NCBI GenBank assembly: GCA_944377745.1
Contig: CALWFV010000008.1
Coordinates: forward strand, 20,487 to 84,486
Reading direction: 5' to 3'
Source: an uncultured Mediterraneibacter sp.
GTDB taxonomy: Bacteria; Bacillota; Clostridia; Lachnospirales; Lachnospiraceae
Length of the DNA stretch: 64,000 nt
Position numbers and translations under genes: made by a program. The notes under the pieces are model-generated. The model was given only the letters and a program-made list of their open reading frames with translations, did no database searches and was not told where the DNA came from. Of this stretch, positions 26,328 through 34,376 are shown piece after piece. Numbering within the stretch: the first letter of the stretch is position 1; every line of letters begins with the position of its first letter.

Positions 26328-27122
26328 ATGAAAAGAAAGGTATTACTGGTACTGTTTGTCGTCAGTTGTACGATTCTCCTGCCAGGATGCGATAGACAGG
26401 AAACAGAGCAGGCGCAGGACCAGGAAGCGCAGCAGCCGGCGTGGCTGGAAGATTTTTATACCGCGAGTTATGAATATCGGAAAAGCAATATTATCGGGGA
26501 GAACGGCGATGAAGAGGAGACTCCGATAATAGAAGGAAAAAGGATCAGTTCTCCCTATAAAGAATATATGAAAGTTATCCAGCCGGGAGGTCCGGGGGCG
26601 TGGTCGGAAATGTATTCTTACGAAAACGGGGGCAAAGCAAGCAATATCATAAAATCCGTTTCCGGAGACTGGGTGAAACAGGAAACAGAAGTGGGACACC
26701 CGTATGGATACGGCGCAGACCTGGAATTTACGAAAACAGGCACCGTGGATTATAATAACATTGTGTGCGATGTATATACAACGGAATATACAGTCGATAT
26801 AGCAGAAGCAATGAATTCATTTGCCGGTACAGAATTAATTACGGAACCGGTTACGGCAGTCGTGCCTCAGGAATATTATGTGAATCCGGATACGAATCAG
26901 CTGGTGTGTGTAATAACGGATATAACGGACAAAAACAGCAAACAGGCAATGGTGGTATCTATGGCAAATCAGGGTCTCACTTTGGAAGAGGCTGCAGAAC
27001 AGTGCGATGATAATGAGAAATTCAGGGAAAAACTGGAGATTCTTTCTTATGATGATTCCATGACAATTGATATTCCGAACGTGGATATTTTATCTGCAGA
27101 AGATCTTATGTCCGCAGAATAG
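26328..27122 (+). CDS. Putative lipoprotein, unrecognised
   Basis: A 264-residue predicted lipoprotein. The signal peptide ends in the lipobox LLPGC with Cys21 as lipidation site, followed by a Gln/Glu-rich linker (DRQETEQAQDQEAQQ). The mature part is acidic and alternates beta-strand-like segments (WSEMYSYENGGKASNIIKSV, VCDVYTTEYTVDI, PQEYYVNPDTNQLVCVITDI). I recognise no family; a LolA/outer-lipoprotein-like or DUF fold is possible. ATG 26328 follows AAAGGAGG. A -10-like TATAAT lies at 26267-26272, but no good -35 is seen. It is monocistronic and convergent with the ATPase gene at 27241, with a hairpin between. Confidence 0.75.
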   Translation: MKRKVLLVLFVVSCTILLPGCDRQETEQAQDQEAQQPAWLEDFYTASYEYRKSNIIGENGDEEETPIIEGKRISSPYKEYMKVIQPGGPGAWSEMYSYENGGKASNIIKSVSGDWVKQETEVGHPYGYGADLEFTKTGTVDYNNIVCDVYTTEYTVDIAEAMNSFAGTELITEPVTAVVPQEYYVNPDTNQLVCVITDITDKNSKQAMVVSMANQGLTLEEAAEQCDDNEKFREKLEILSYDDSMTIDIPNVDILSAEDLMSAE

Positions 27123-27159
27123 CCGCAAGATGTTTCTTGCAAATAGTTTTATGGCTGAA

Positions 27160-27196
27160 CCGCAGGGAACAGGGAGATTCCGCCTGTTCTCTGCGG
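27160..27196. terminator. Hairpin between convergent genes
   Basis: A 14-bp stem, CCGCAGGGAACAGG with CCTGTTCTCTGCGG (one G-T mismatch), and a 9-base loop lie between convergent genes. There is no long T run, so it is a weak or bidirectional terminator. Confidence 0.55.
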
Positions 27197-27240
27197 CAGT
27201 TCATCCGCATTGCAGCAAAATATGCACCATTAATCGCCTG

Positions 27241-28464
27241 TTATATCATCCAAATCGGGATAATATAGTTATCGCTGTTTACCGCTGAAAGTGTAGGGCG
27301 CATACAGAGAAGAGCACCCTTTCCCTTTGGGACACTGCCTTTATCTAAAATATCGAATGCCCTGATCAGCTCTTTGCCCGGGTTAACGGAACGCTTCACC
27401 TCCAGAGGGTGCAGCATGCCATCACTTTCAATGATCATATCGATCTCATGCATCTCTTTATCGCGATAGTACCACAAAAGACATTCTTTTGCATTATTCT
27501 GGTAGGTCTTCAAAAGTTCAGATACTACATAGTTTTCAAGGATTGCACCGTTTAAAGCCCCATTTGCCAAAATGTCCGGTGAACTGTATTTTGTAAGATA
27601 GGAGACAACTCCTGTATCAAAAAAATACATCTTAGGAGTTTTTACCGTACGTTTCAGAAGATTGTTAGAGTAAGGGCGCAGATAAAAAATAATATCTGAT
27701 TTTTCCAAAACCTGCAGCCAGCGTTTTGCGGTATCGTCAGATACCCCCACATCCTGAGCAATATCGTGAATGTTCAGTAATTGCCCGATACGGCAGGCTG
27801 CCGCACGGATAAAGTCACGAAATATCAGTTTGTCAGTCAAATGGATCAGCTCACTGACGTCTCTGTCAATATAGGTTTGAAGGTAACTGCTGTAGAAAAC
27901 ATCCCGGTCAGAAAAACGGCCGCTGATCAATCCCGGCATAGAGCCATTCCAGATCCGCTGATAGATTTCCTTCATGTCTGCGGGTGTATGTGTTTTAGCT
28001 CGTTCCTTTAGCGCATTCAGATCAATTGACAAAGGCGAGGTATTTCCGCTGCCGTAAATTTCATGTTGTGACAGGGATGGCATGTGAAGCAGAGCCACTC
28101 TTCCGGCCAGTGATTCCTGTGCCAGTTCCATCATACGGAATGCCTGGGAACCTGTAAGCCAGAAGCTTCCGGGCTCAGCACCATTATCAATTTCGATCTT
28201 AATGTATGAAAAAAGCTGAGGAGCATACTGAACTTCATCGATAAGAATCGGACGGTCGTGCAGTTGAAGGAAAAGCGCAGGATCTTTTTGCGCCATAGCC
28301 CGCTCTTCAAGATCGTCCAGCGTGACATAAGTTCTGTTTTCCTGCATCAACTGGCGTAAAACAGTAGTTTTCCCCACCTGTCTTGGACCAGTGATAAGAA
28401 TAGCTGAATATTCTTCGGACAATGATAATATTTTTGACTCCAGATCCCTTTTAATATATGTCAT
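27241..28464 (-). CDS. AAA_14/DUF4143 ATP-binding protein
   Basis: A 407-residue ATPase of the widespread AAA_14 plus DUF4143 type. Walker A is ITGPRQVGKTTVL (about residue 27), Walker B is PILIDEVQYAP, and sensor-like TGSQAFRMM follows. The DUF4143 half has a winged-helix-like region (DVGVSDDTAKRWLQVLEKSDI) and a nuclease-like end (DMIIESDGMLHPLEVK). The family's role is uncertain; defence or stress functions have been suggested. ATG 28464 was chosen because AGGAGG precedes it by a normal distance; a TTG two codons upstream is also in frame. Single gene, convergent with the lipoprotein. Confidence 0.88.
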   Translation of the reverse strand: MTYIKRDLESKILSLSEEYSAILITGPRQVGKTTVLRQLMQENRTYVTLDDLEERAMAQKDPALFLQLHDRPILIDEVQYAPQLFSYIKIEIDNGAEPGSFWLTGSQAFRMMELAQESLAGRVALLHMPSLSQHEIYGSGNTSPLSIDLNALKERAKTHTPADMKEIYQRIWNGSMPGLISGRFSDRDVFYSSYLQTYIDRDVSELIHLTDKLIFRDFIRAAACRIGQLLNIHDIAQDVGVSDDTAKRWLQVLEKSDIIFYLRPYSNNLLKRTVKTPKMYFFDTGVVSYLTKYSSPDILANGALNGAILENYVVSELLKTYQNNAKECLLWYYRDKEMHEIDMIIESDGMLHPLEVKRSVNPGKELIRAFDILDKGSVPKGKGALLCMRPTLSAVNSDNYIIPIWMI

Positions 28465-28540
28465 ATCCAAACCTCCTGGCTAAAATACGATTTTATCTTA
28501 TTATAGTCTGATAGCAAAAAAAAAGTCAAGACCACAATAG

Positions 28541-28596
28541 AAAGACGCTCCTGGAAGATTTCGGTCCAACCCACATATCTCTACAGGAGCGTCTTT
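28541..28596. terminator. Stem-loop downstream of a small ORF
   Basis: Arms AAAGACGCTCCTG (28541-28553) and CAGGAGCGTCTTT (28584-28596) form a perfect 13-bp stem with a 30-base loop. The plus strand continues TTTTATTTT and the minus strand continues CTATTGTGG. It lies 60 bp beyond the stop of the 44-residue ORF at 28656 and could end that transcript, though the T run is better on the plus strand. Confidence 0.5.
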
Positions 28597-28655
28597 TTTA
28601 TTTTCAGAAAAACTCAGCATTTCCGGCCGGCTTTATGTATCCGTCTGTCCTATGT

Positions 28656-28790
28656 TCATGCATGGACGACCGAATACGGTTTTCTCTTAAACACTTCCTT
28701 CGCCCTGGAATCCACCTTTGCCTCCATCCCGGAATAGCTCCTCGCCAGATCCAGTTTGATGTGTTTTATCTTTCTTCTTTCTTTTCTCAT
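28656..28790 (-). CDS. Possible small basic protein (44 aa)
   Basis: A 44-codon ORF beginning MRKERRKIKHIKLDLARS and ending VFKRKPYSVVHA. It is very basic at both ends, with a central amphipathic stretch (YSGMEAKVDSRAKEV). GATGAGGTG lies upstream, though 11 bases from the ATG, which is rather far. A stem-loop follows. It fills most of the otherwise empty 451 bp between the ATPase and ABC exporter genes. I recognise no family, but the composition and flanking signals look coding. It could also be a gene fragment. Confidence 0.4.
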   Translation of the reverse strand: MRKERRKIKHIKLDLARSYSGMEAKVDSRAKEVFKRKPYSVVHA

Positions 28791-28915
28791 ACTTCTGTAC
28801 ACCTCATCTCGTTTTCAGAATTTTCAGTTTCATTAAAGATAATGTAGCACAAAAGTATGGTGATTCTGTTAGCAGTATATTAAATTCAGGTAAGATAGAT
28901 ACTAAGACATTCCTC

Positions 28916-31900
28916 TTACTCCGTCCTCAATGCGGTCACAGGATCACTCTTCGCTGCCTTCCTGGACGGGATGATTCCTCCGATCAGGGTCAGCACCACG
29001 CTCAGGGCGATCAAGATGATCGCCGGGACAACCGGAAGGACCGCGCTCACATCATCTGTTCCTGCCAGGTGATGGATCAGCGCATTTCCGGGGATCAGAA
29101 GGAGCAGCGAGAGCCCGATCCCGATCAGCCCCGCGCACAGACCGATGATAAAGGTCTCCGCATTAAACACCTGTGAGATATTTCCCTTGGAGGCTCCGAT
29201 GGCACGGAGGATACCGATCTCCTTCTTCCTCTCCAGCACGCTGATATAGGTGATGACTCCGATCATGATGGAAGACACCACCAGGGAGATCGCCACAAAT
29301 GCGATCAGCACGTAACTGATGATATCAATGATATCTGTGACAGAGGACATCAGTGTTCCCACCACATCCGTGTACGTGATCACCTGCTCGTCTTTTCCTT
29401 CCGCCTCCATCCGGCTGTTGTAATCATCCAGGATATTCACCACATATTCCTTGCTCTCGAAATCGATGGGGTAGATATCGATCCCGCTCGGCACATCGAA
29501 GTCCACATATCCCAGTGTCCTGAGGTTGTTCTCATAGGTCGCGTTCTCGGCGGAACTCATGGACATCATAAGTTCTGTCAGGTCGTCCGCGTCCATATTC
29601 ATGGTAAACGCCGCCGCAAACATGTTGGAATCAATGCTCATGGCGTCTTCCAGATTCTGGCCGAGCTGCGTCATGGCGGTTCCCATTGTGTCCTCCAGCC
29701 CTGTGCTGATCTGCGCCATCACCTGAGTCATCGCCGCAGTGATCTGGGTCTCCAGATTCTGCGCCATTTCCCCGGTAAAGGAAGACATCATACCGCCCAC
29801 ATACCCCTGTATGGAGGAGGAGATCTGCTCTTCCAGATTTCCTGTATCTACCATGCTTGAGATCCCGGAGGAAAGTTTCTGTTTCGCATCGTCCGTTCCC
29901 AGATAGCTGATGAAATGTTCGCCCATCCTGGACGGATCCGGCAGCCCGTTGGCCACCGCATATCCCTGATATCCGGAAGCGATGTCCGATGCCAGCTTTG
30001 AAAGCTGCTCATCTGTGATCGTAAAATCACTGTTCGCCTGGATCAGCTCACCCCCCCAGCGGTTCAGGATTGCCTGAGCGTCCGGGGTCTGAAGGTATTC
30101 CAGAAGATAGTCATCAAAGAGGTCCGGATCTGTATAGCCGTTTGCCTGGGCGTACTGCTGATAACCTTCCAGGATTTCTGTAAACATGGCGCGGATCTGG
30201 TCCGTGGACACCTGGATCCCGCCGTTCGCCTCCACAATGGAAAGGATGTTCTCTGTCAGGATGGACCTTGCCTCCGACGTCTGCAGATAGCTCAGAAGAT
30301 CCTGCCCCAGATTGGAGTAATCCGCCTCCGGATGCTCCGAAGCGTACTGCTGGTACCCCTCCATGAGTCCGGACACCAGAGTGTTCACGTCGTCCGCCGA
30401 GGCGGTGATCTCGATGCTGTCCATCATGTCGCTCAGGCTCAGTTCCGGCATTTCCGGAAGGTCCAGGCTGATCCCGCTCAGATCGATCATATTGGACAGA
30501 TCCATTGTAGTTCCGTCGGCATTTGACAGGTTTGACAGGTCGAATGCTCCGTCAAGCCCGTCGGTCAGCCCGTCTGAATTAAAGGAGAATGCCTCCTGAA
30601 GTTTATCGGCGTCGATAGAGAACATGGAATCCGTGTCAAATCCGGTGGGATCACTGCTCTCGCCGAATTTTTCTCCGGTAAATACATTGATGTCTCTGTT
30701 CTCAAGCTGTTTCCGGACGATCTCGCTGTCCTCCGCCTCTTCCGCCACATATCTCGTAAGGGAGGCCGGATATCCGATTCCTGCGTTGAGCATGAGTCCG
30801 TTGGCGTCCTCAGAGGGCTGTACGATCCCTACGATGGTGAGGTCCTCACCGTTTTCCACCAGGTTCTCCATATATTCCGTGTCATCCGTCTTGTCGCGCC
30901 AGATCTCGTATTCACTGTCGTACACAAAGCAGTCGGAACTGTTCACCAGTTTGAAGGTGATCCCCAGGATATCATCATAGGAATAGTCGCTGATATCTGT
31001 CGGAGTATCCACATCCTCCTCGTCGATAAACTGCTGGATCATCTCATCCAGTTCCAGCGAATCCCTCAGACCCATGGTATACAGCATAAAATCGCTGATC
31101 CCGCCGCCGGATGTGAGCACCAGGACACATTCGTTATAATTTTCCGGCCACCGCCCCGCCTTCACATCATACTGTCCCTCATAGAGGTCCGTATCTTCCG
31201 GCATCTCGTAAAATACATCTGTACTCATCATAGAGGACATGATGCTATTGGAACTTGTGGAGGATCCCAGTCCCAGGGCGCTGAAAGACGTATCCGGATT
31301 CACCTGCCGGATATCTCCGTCCTCTTCCTGACGGTAAATCTGGGGGACTACATCATACGAGTACTCAATGGCGTTCGTGTATTGTTCGATCCCGCTCTCC
31401 CCGCTGTCCAGATAAGCCTTCAGGGATTCCAGGTCATTGGAGTCCATAGTGGAGAACATGCTGGAAATCATATCGATCACATGCACGTCTCCCTCTTCCC
31501 CGTTTTCTCCCTCTCCGTCCGTTCCGCTTCCCATCATAGACGAGAAGTCAAATCCGGTGCTCTGGATCTGGAGCGGATACTCCGAGAGCGTCTCCTCTTC
31601 CACCTGTTGGATATAATCGTTTACCCCGGTGGACAGCGACAGGATCAGGGCGATGCCGATGATCCCGATGGAGCCCGCAAACGAAGTGAGCAGTGTCCGC
31701 GCCTTTTTCGTCCTCAGGTTGTTAAAGCTCAGGGAAAGAGCCGTCAGGAAAGACATGGAGGATTTTCCCATGTTTTTATGCCGGGGCGGTTCCTGTGCTC
31801 CCTCTTCTATTATATACGGGTCGGAATCCGCACGGATCTTCCCGTCACGGAGACGCACGATACGGGTCGCATACTGCTCCGCCAGTTCCGGGTTGTGGGT

Positions 31901-32488
31901 AACCATCACAACCAGACGGTTCTTCGCCACATCCCGCAACAGGTCCATGACCTGCACACTGGTGTCGCTGTCCAGGGCGCCCGTAGGCTCGTCGGCGAGA
32001 AGGATATCCGGGTCGTTGACAAGGGCGCGGGCGATCGCCACCCTCTGCATCTGACCGCCGGACATCTGGTTCGGTTTCTTGTGGAGCTGTTCCCCCAGTC
32101 CCACCTCCTCCAGGGCCTTCACCGCCCGTTCCCGGCGCTCCGCCTTGCCGACCCCCGAGATCGTCAGGGCAAGTTCCACGTTGGAAAGCACAGTCTGATG
32201 AGGGATCAGGTTATAACTCTGGAACACAAACCCGATCGTATGGTTCCGATAGGAATCCCAGTCCCTGTCTTTATATTGTTTTGTAGAGATCCCGTTAATG
32301 ATCAAATCGCCGCTGTCATAGCGGTCCAGACCACCGATGATATTCAGGAGTGTGGTCTTTCCCGACCCGCTGGGGCCCAGGATCGCGACAAATTCGTTAT
32401 CCCTGAGGTTCAGGCTCACGTCGTCGAGAGCCTTCTGCACCAGCTTTCCGGTCGTGTACTCCTTGCGGATGTGTTGGATCTGAAGCAT
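28916..32488 (-). CDS. ABC exporter, fused ATPase and FtsX-type permease
   Basis: A 1190-residue MacB-like protein. Residues 1-225 are an ATPase domain with Walker A GPSGSGKT, signature MSGGQMQRVAIARAL, Walker B ILLADEPTGALD and the H-loop VTHN. A first membrane helix lies near residues 262-285, then about 750 extracellular residues, then three FtsX-type helices at the C-terminus (from VLIAFVAISLVVSSIMIGV on). The extracellular part is unusually large. Around residues 706-886 it has three repeats of a unit beginning GYQQYA and containing LxYLxT. ATG 32488 follows AAGGAAG. A promoter lies at 32579-32607. A MerR gene is 185 bp upstream on the same strand, so drug, peptide or envelope-stress efflux is plausible. 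Substrate unknown. Confidence 0.92.
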   Translation of the reverse strand: MLQIQHIRKEYTTGKLVQKALDDVSLNLRDNEFVAILGPSGSGKTTLLNIIGGLDRYDSGDLIINGISTKQYKDRDWDSYRNHTIGFVFQSYNLIPHQTVLSNVELALTISGVGKAERRERAVKALEEVGLGEQLHKKPNQMSGGQMQRVAIARALVNDPDILLADEPTGALDSDTSVQVMDLLRDVAKNRLVVMVTHNPELAEQYATRIVRLRDGKIRADSDPYIIEEGAQEPPRHKNMGKSSMSFLTALSLSFNNLRTKKARTLLTSFAGSIGIIGIALILSLSTGVNDYIQQVEEETLSEYPLQIQSTGFDFSSMMGSGTDGEGENGEEGDVHVIDMISSMFSTMDSNDLESLKAYLDSGESGIEQYTNAIEYSYDVVPQIYRQEEDGDIRQVNPDTSFSALGLGSSTSSNSIMSSMMSTDVFYEMPEDTDLYEGQYDVKAGRWPENYNECVLVLTSGGGISDFMLYTMGLRDSLELDEMIQQFIDEEDVDTPTDISDYSYDDILGITFKLVNSSDCFVYDSEYEIWRDKTDDTEYMENLVENGEDLTIVGIVQPSEDANGLMLNAGIGYPASLTRYVAEEAEDSEIVRKQLENRDINVFTGEKFGESSDPTGFDTDSMFSIDADKLQEAFSFNSDGLTDGLDGAFDLSNLSNADGTTMDLSNMIDLSGISLDLPEMPELSLSDMMDSIEITASADDVNTLVSGLMEGYQQYASEHPEADYSNLGQDLLSYLQTSEARSILTENILSIVEANGGIQVSTDQIRAMFTEILEGYQQYAQANGYTDPDLFDDYLLEYLQTPDAQAILNRWGGELIQANSDFTITDEQLSKLASDIASGYQGYAVANGLPDPSRMGEHFISYLGTDDAKQKLSSGISSMVDTGNLEEQISSSIQGYVGGMMSSFTGEMAQNLETQITAAMTQVMAQISTGLEDTMGTAMTQLGQNLEDAMSIDSNMFAAAFTMNMDADDLTELMMSMSSAENATYENNLRTLGYVDFDVPSGIDIYPIDFESKEYVVNILDDYNSRMEAEGKDEQVITYTDVVGTLMSSVTDIIDIISYVLIAFVAISLVVSSIMIGVITYISVLERKKEIGILRAIGASKGNISQVFNAETFIIGLCAGLIGIGLSLLLLIPGNALIHHLAGTDDVSAVLPVVPAIILIALSVVLTLIGGIIPSRKAAKSDPVTALRTE

Positions 32489-32578
32489 TGATGTCTTTCT
32501 TCCTTTCTGTTATCTGACGCGCATCATACTGAAAAGCGCCGCAGTTTATACTACAGTCCCCCCAAAATAACACAAGCA

Positions 32579-32607
32579 ATTATATACAATTTGAAAGCGG
32601 TTATCAA
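32579..32607 (-). promoter_or_regulatory. Promoter of the ABC exporter
   Basis: On the minus strand TTGATA (32607-32602), a 17-base spacer and TATAAT (32584-32579) form a good sigma-A promoter about 90 bp before the start codon. ACCG repeats flank the -35 (AACCGGTTGATAACCG) and could bind a regulator. Confidence 0.65.
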
Positions 32608-32673
32608 CCGGTTAGGCTGTGAATTTTCCGGATTTAGACATATCCATGAAAATGTAAACCACTGTTTCCGGCT

Positions 32674-33477
32674 TCACTGCAGCAGGATCTGGATCTCTGT
32701 CAGGAACTCCTCCTCACGGATGGTATCCCGGTTGTCGATCCAGTATATCTCAAAAGGTGTACCTGCCGCGGCAAGCCCTTCCCGCCGGACGTATTCCTGC
32801 AGGTCCCTCACCCTTTCTCCGTTCTGGTTATAGCCGCCCCGATAGCAGAGAGAGGCATAGATCCCCTCTGGAAGGACAAAATCAGCCTCGTCTCCCGGAT
32901 CCTCCATGACGAAAAAAACGGATTTATAGCTGTTGGCGATCCCCCGCTCCATGTCATCCATGGCAAAAAAGGCTCCGATCGTCTGTGTACCCAGGTCCTG
33001 TATCCGGTCCTCGTATTTTTTCTGCAGTTTCCGGATGACAAAGTCCATCTCCTCATCCCGGGTAATGTACTGCTCAATGCGCACGCAACGTCTCCTGGCC
33101 ATCTTTTTTAAGACCGGTATCCCGTCTTCAGTCATCCTCGCGCTACTCAGTGAGGCAATCCTTTTCCCGATCAGAGCTTTCCTCCTCGCGATCTCCTCCA
33201 TCTGCGCATCCAACAGTTCCCGCTCCTCCCTCAGAAGAGACAGGGTATTGTCCACACACTGCCCGCCCAGAAACTCTTTGATCTGCGCCATCGAAAAATC
33301 CAGCTTCCTCAGGTCACGGATCACAGTCAGCTTATACATATCCTTCAGGTCATAGAGTCGGTAACCGTTTGTATCCCGCCGGGGTTTCAGTATCTCCAGT
33401 TTTTCATAATACCGGAGAGAGTCCACTCCGATCCCATACAATTTTGAAATCTCGTTGATCTTATAATAATCTTTCAT
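32674..33477 (-). CDS. MerR-family regulator with effector-binding domain
   Basis: A 267-residue MerR-type regulator. The N-terminal winged helix is YKINEISKLYGIGVDSLRYY followed by LKPRRDTNGYRLYDL, then a dimerisation coiled coil (residues 80-115). The C-terminal half looks like a GyrI-like effector-binding domain, as in BmrR-type regulators that sense drugs. ATG 33477 was chosen because family homology begins there; the 42 upstream residues are not family-like. The ribosome site is weak (AGAAGAGAAGC). It lies upstream of the ABC exporter and divergent from a YitT-like gene whose promoter has the 19-bp spacer with a dyad typical of MerR targets. Confidence 0.88.
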   Translation of the reverse strand: MKDYYKINEISKLYGIGVDSLRYYEKLEILKPRRDTNGYRLYDLKDMYKLTVIRDLRKLDFSMAQIKEFLGGQCVDNTLSLLREERELLDAQMEEIARRKALIGKRIASLSSARMTEDGIPVLKKMARRRCVRIEQYITRDEEMDFVIRKLQKKYEDRIQDLGTQTIGAFFAMDDMERGIANSYKSVFFVMEDPGDEADFVLPEGIYASLCYRGGYNQNGERVRDLQEYVRREGLAAAGTPFEIYWIDNRDTIREEEFLTEIQILLQ

Positions 33478-33548
33478 TGCTTCTCTTCTTACAGTGTGTG
33501 AACTGTAATCTTCCTCCTCAGTTACAATTACTATTTTGCTCACAGCTC

Positions 33549-33579
33549 TTGACTCTGGTATTGTACCAGGGTTTAGGAT
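33549..33579 (+). promoter_or_regulatory. MerR-type promoter with dyad in a 19-bp spacer
   Basis: TTGACT (33549-33554) and TAGGAT (33574-33579) are separated by 19 bases, longer than the usual 17. The spacer holds the perfect dyad CTGGTA-TTG-TACCAG (33555-33569). This is the arrangement that MerR activators untwist. It drives the YitT-like gene, and the regulator encoded divergently is the obvious candidate to bind. Confidence 0.7.
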
Positions 33580-33603
33580 AGTAAGTAAAGAGGAGGAAAT
33601 CAA

Positions 33604-34278
33604 ATGTTTTATAAATCAAGAAAAATATTTACCAGACTCGCCGACAGACTGCTGGAAGGGCTGACATGGAAGAAATTCTTCCTCATCGTCCTCGGCGCGG
33701 CGATCTGCTCTTTCGGAATACACAATATCCACCAGAGGACAGCGATCACCGAGGGCGGCGTGATCGGGATGATGCTGCTCATTGACCGGTGGCTTGGCCT
33801 TCCGCCTGCGGTCATCACTCCCATACTGGACATCACCTGCTATCTGCTCGCCTTCAGGTACCTGGGCGGACGGTTTATCCGGATCTCCATCCTGTCCACC
33901 GTGAGCGTTTCCCTGTTCTATGACTTCTGGGAAATGTTCCCGCCCATGCTCCCCGATCTGTCCGGCTATCCGCTGATCGCAGCGCTCGCCGGCGGTATGT
34001 TCGTGGGAATCGGCGTAGGACTGATCGTCCGTCAGGGCGGTTCCAGCGGCGGAGACGACGCACTGGCGCTGACCATCTCCCGTCTGACCCACTGGAAGCT
34101 GTCACGGGCATACCTTTTCACTGACCTGACGGTCCTGCTCCTGTCGCTGAGCTACATCCCCCTTAGGAGGATCGTGTTCTCCCTCATCACCGTGACCGTC
34201 TCTTCCCTTCTGATCGACTGGGTGCAGAATCTGAAATTCAGACGCTCCTGTACGGAATGCGAGGGGGAAGGAATATAA
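33604..34278 (+). CDS. YitT-like membrane protein (short form)
   Basis: A 224-residue integral membrane protein of the YitT/DUF161 type, with five or so hydrophobic segments: FFLIVLGAAICSFGIHNI, ITEGGVIGMMLLIDRWLGLPP, ILSTVSVSLFYDFW, LAGGMFVGIGVGLIVRQGGS and the C-terminal VFSLITVTVSSLLIDWV. The motifs GGVIGM and RQGGSSGGDD are family-like. Full-length members have a cytoplasmic DUF2179 domain after the last helix; here the protein ends in a short Cys-containing tail (SCTECEGEGI). ATG 33604 follows GAGGAGG. Its promoter suggests induction by the divergent MerR regulator. Transport function is undefined for the family. Confidence 0.82.
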   Translation: MFYKSRKIFTRLADRLLEGLTWKKFFLIVLGAAICSFGIHNIHQRTAITEGGVIGMMLLIDRWLGLPPAVITPILDITCYLLAFRYLGGRFIRISILSTVSVSLFYDFWEMFPPMLPDLSGYPLIAALAGGMFVGIGVGLIVRQGGSSGGDDALALTISRLTHWKLSRAYLFTDLTVLLLSLSYIPLRRIVFSLITVTVSSLLIDWVQNLKFRRSCTECEGEGI

Positions 34279-34300
34279 ACGTTTTATAAGAAAAGACAGA

Positions 34301-34340
34301 AATATCCGGGTCTCGCGCCGCCAGCGCAATTCCCGGATAT
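34301..34340. terminator. Hairpin between convergent yitT-like and GH32 genes
   Basis: ATATCCGGG (34302-34310) pairs with CCCGGATAT (34332-34340) around a 21-base loop. It lies between two convergent genes. No long T run is seen. Confidence 0.5.
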
Positions 34341-34376
34341 CCCTGTTTCAGATCCATTTTATCTGATCATAAAAGT

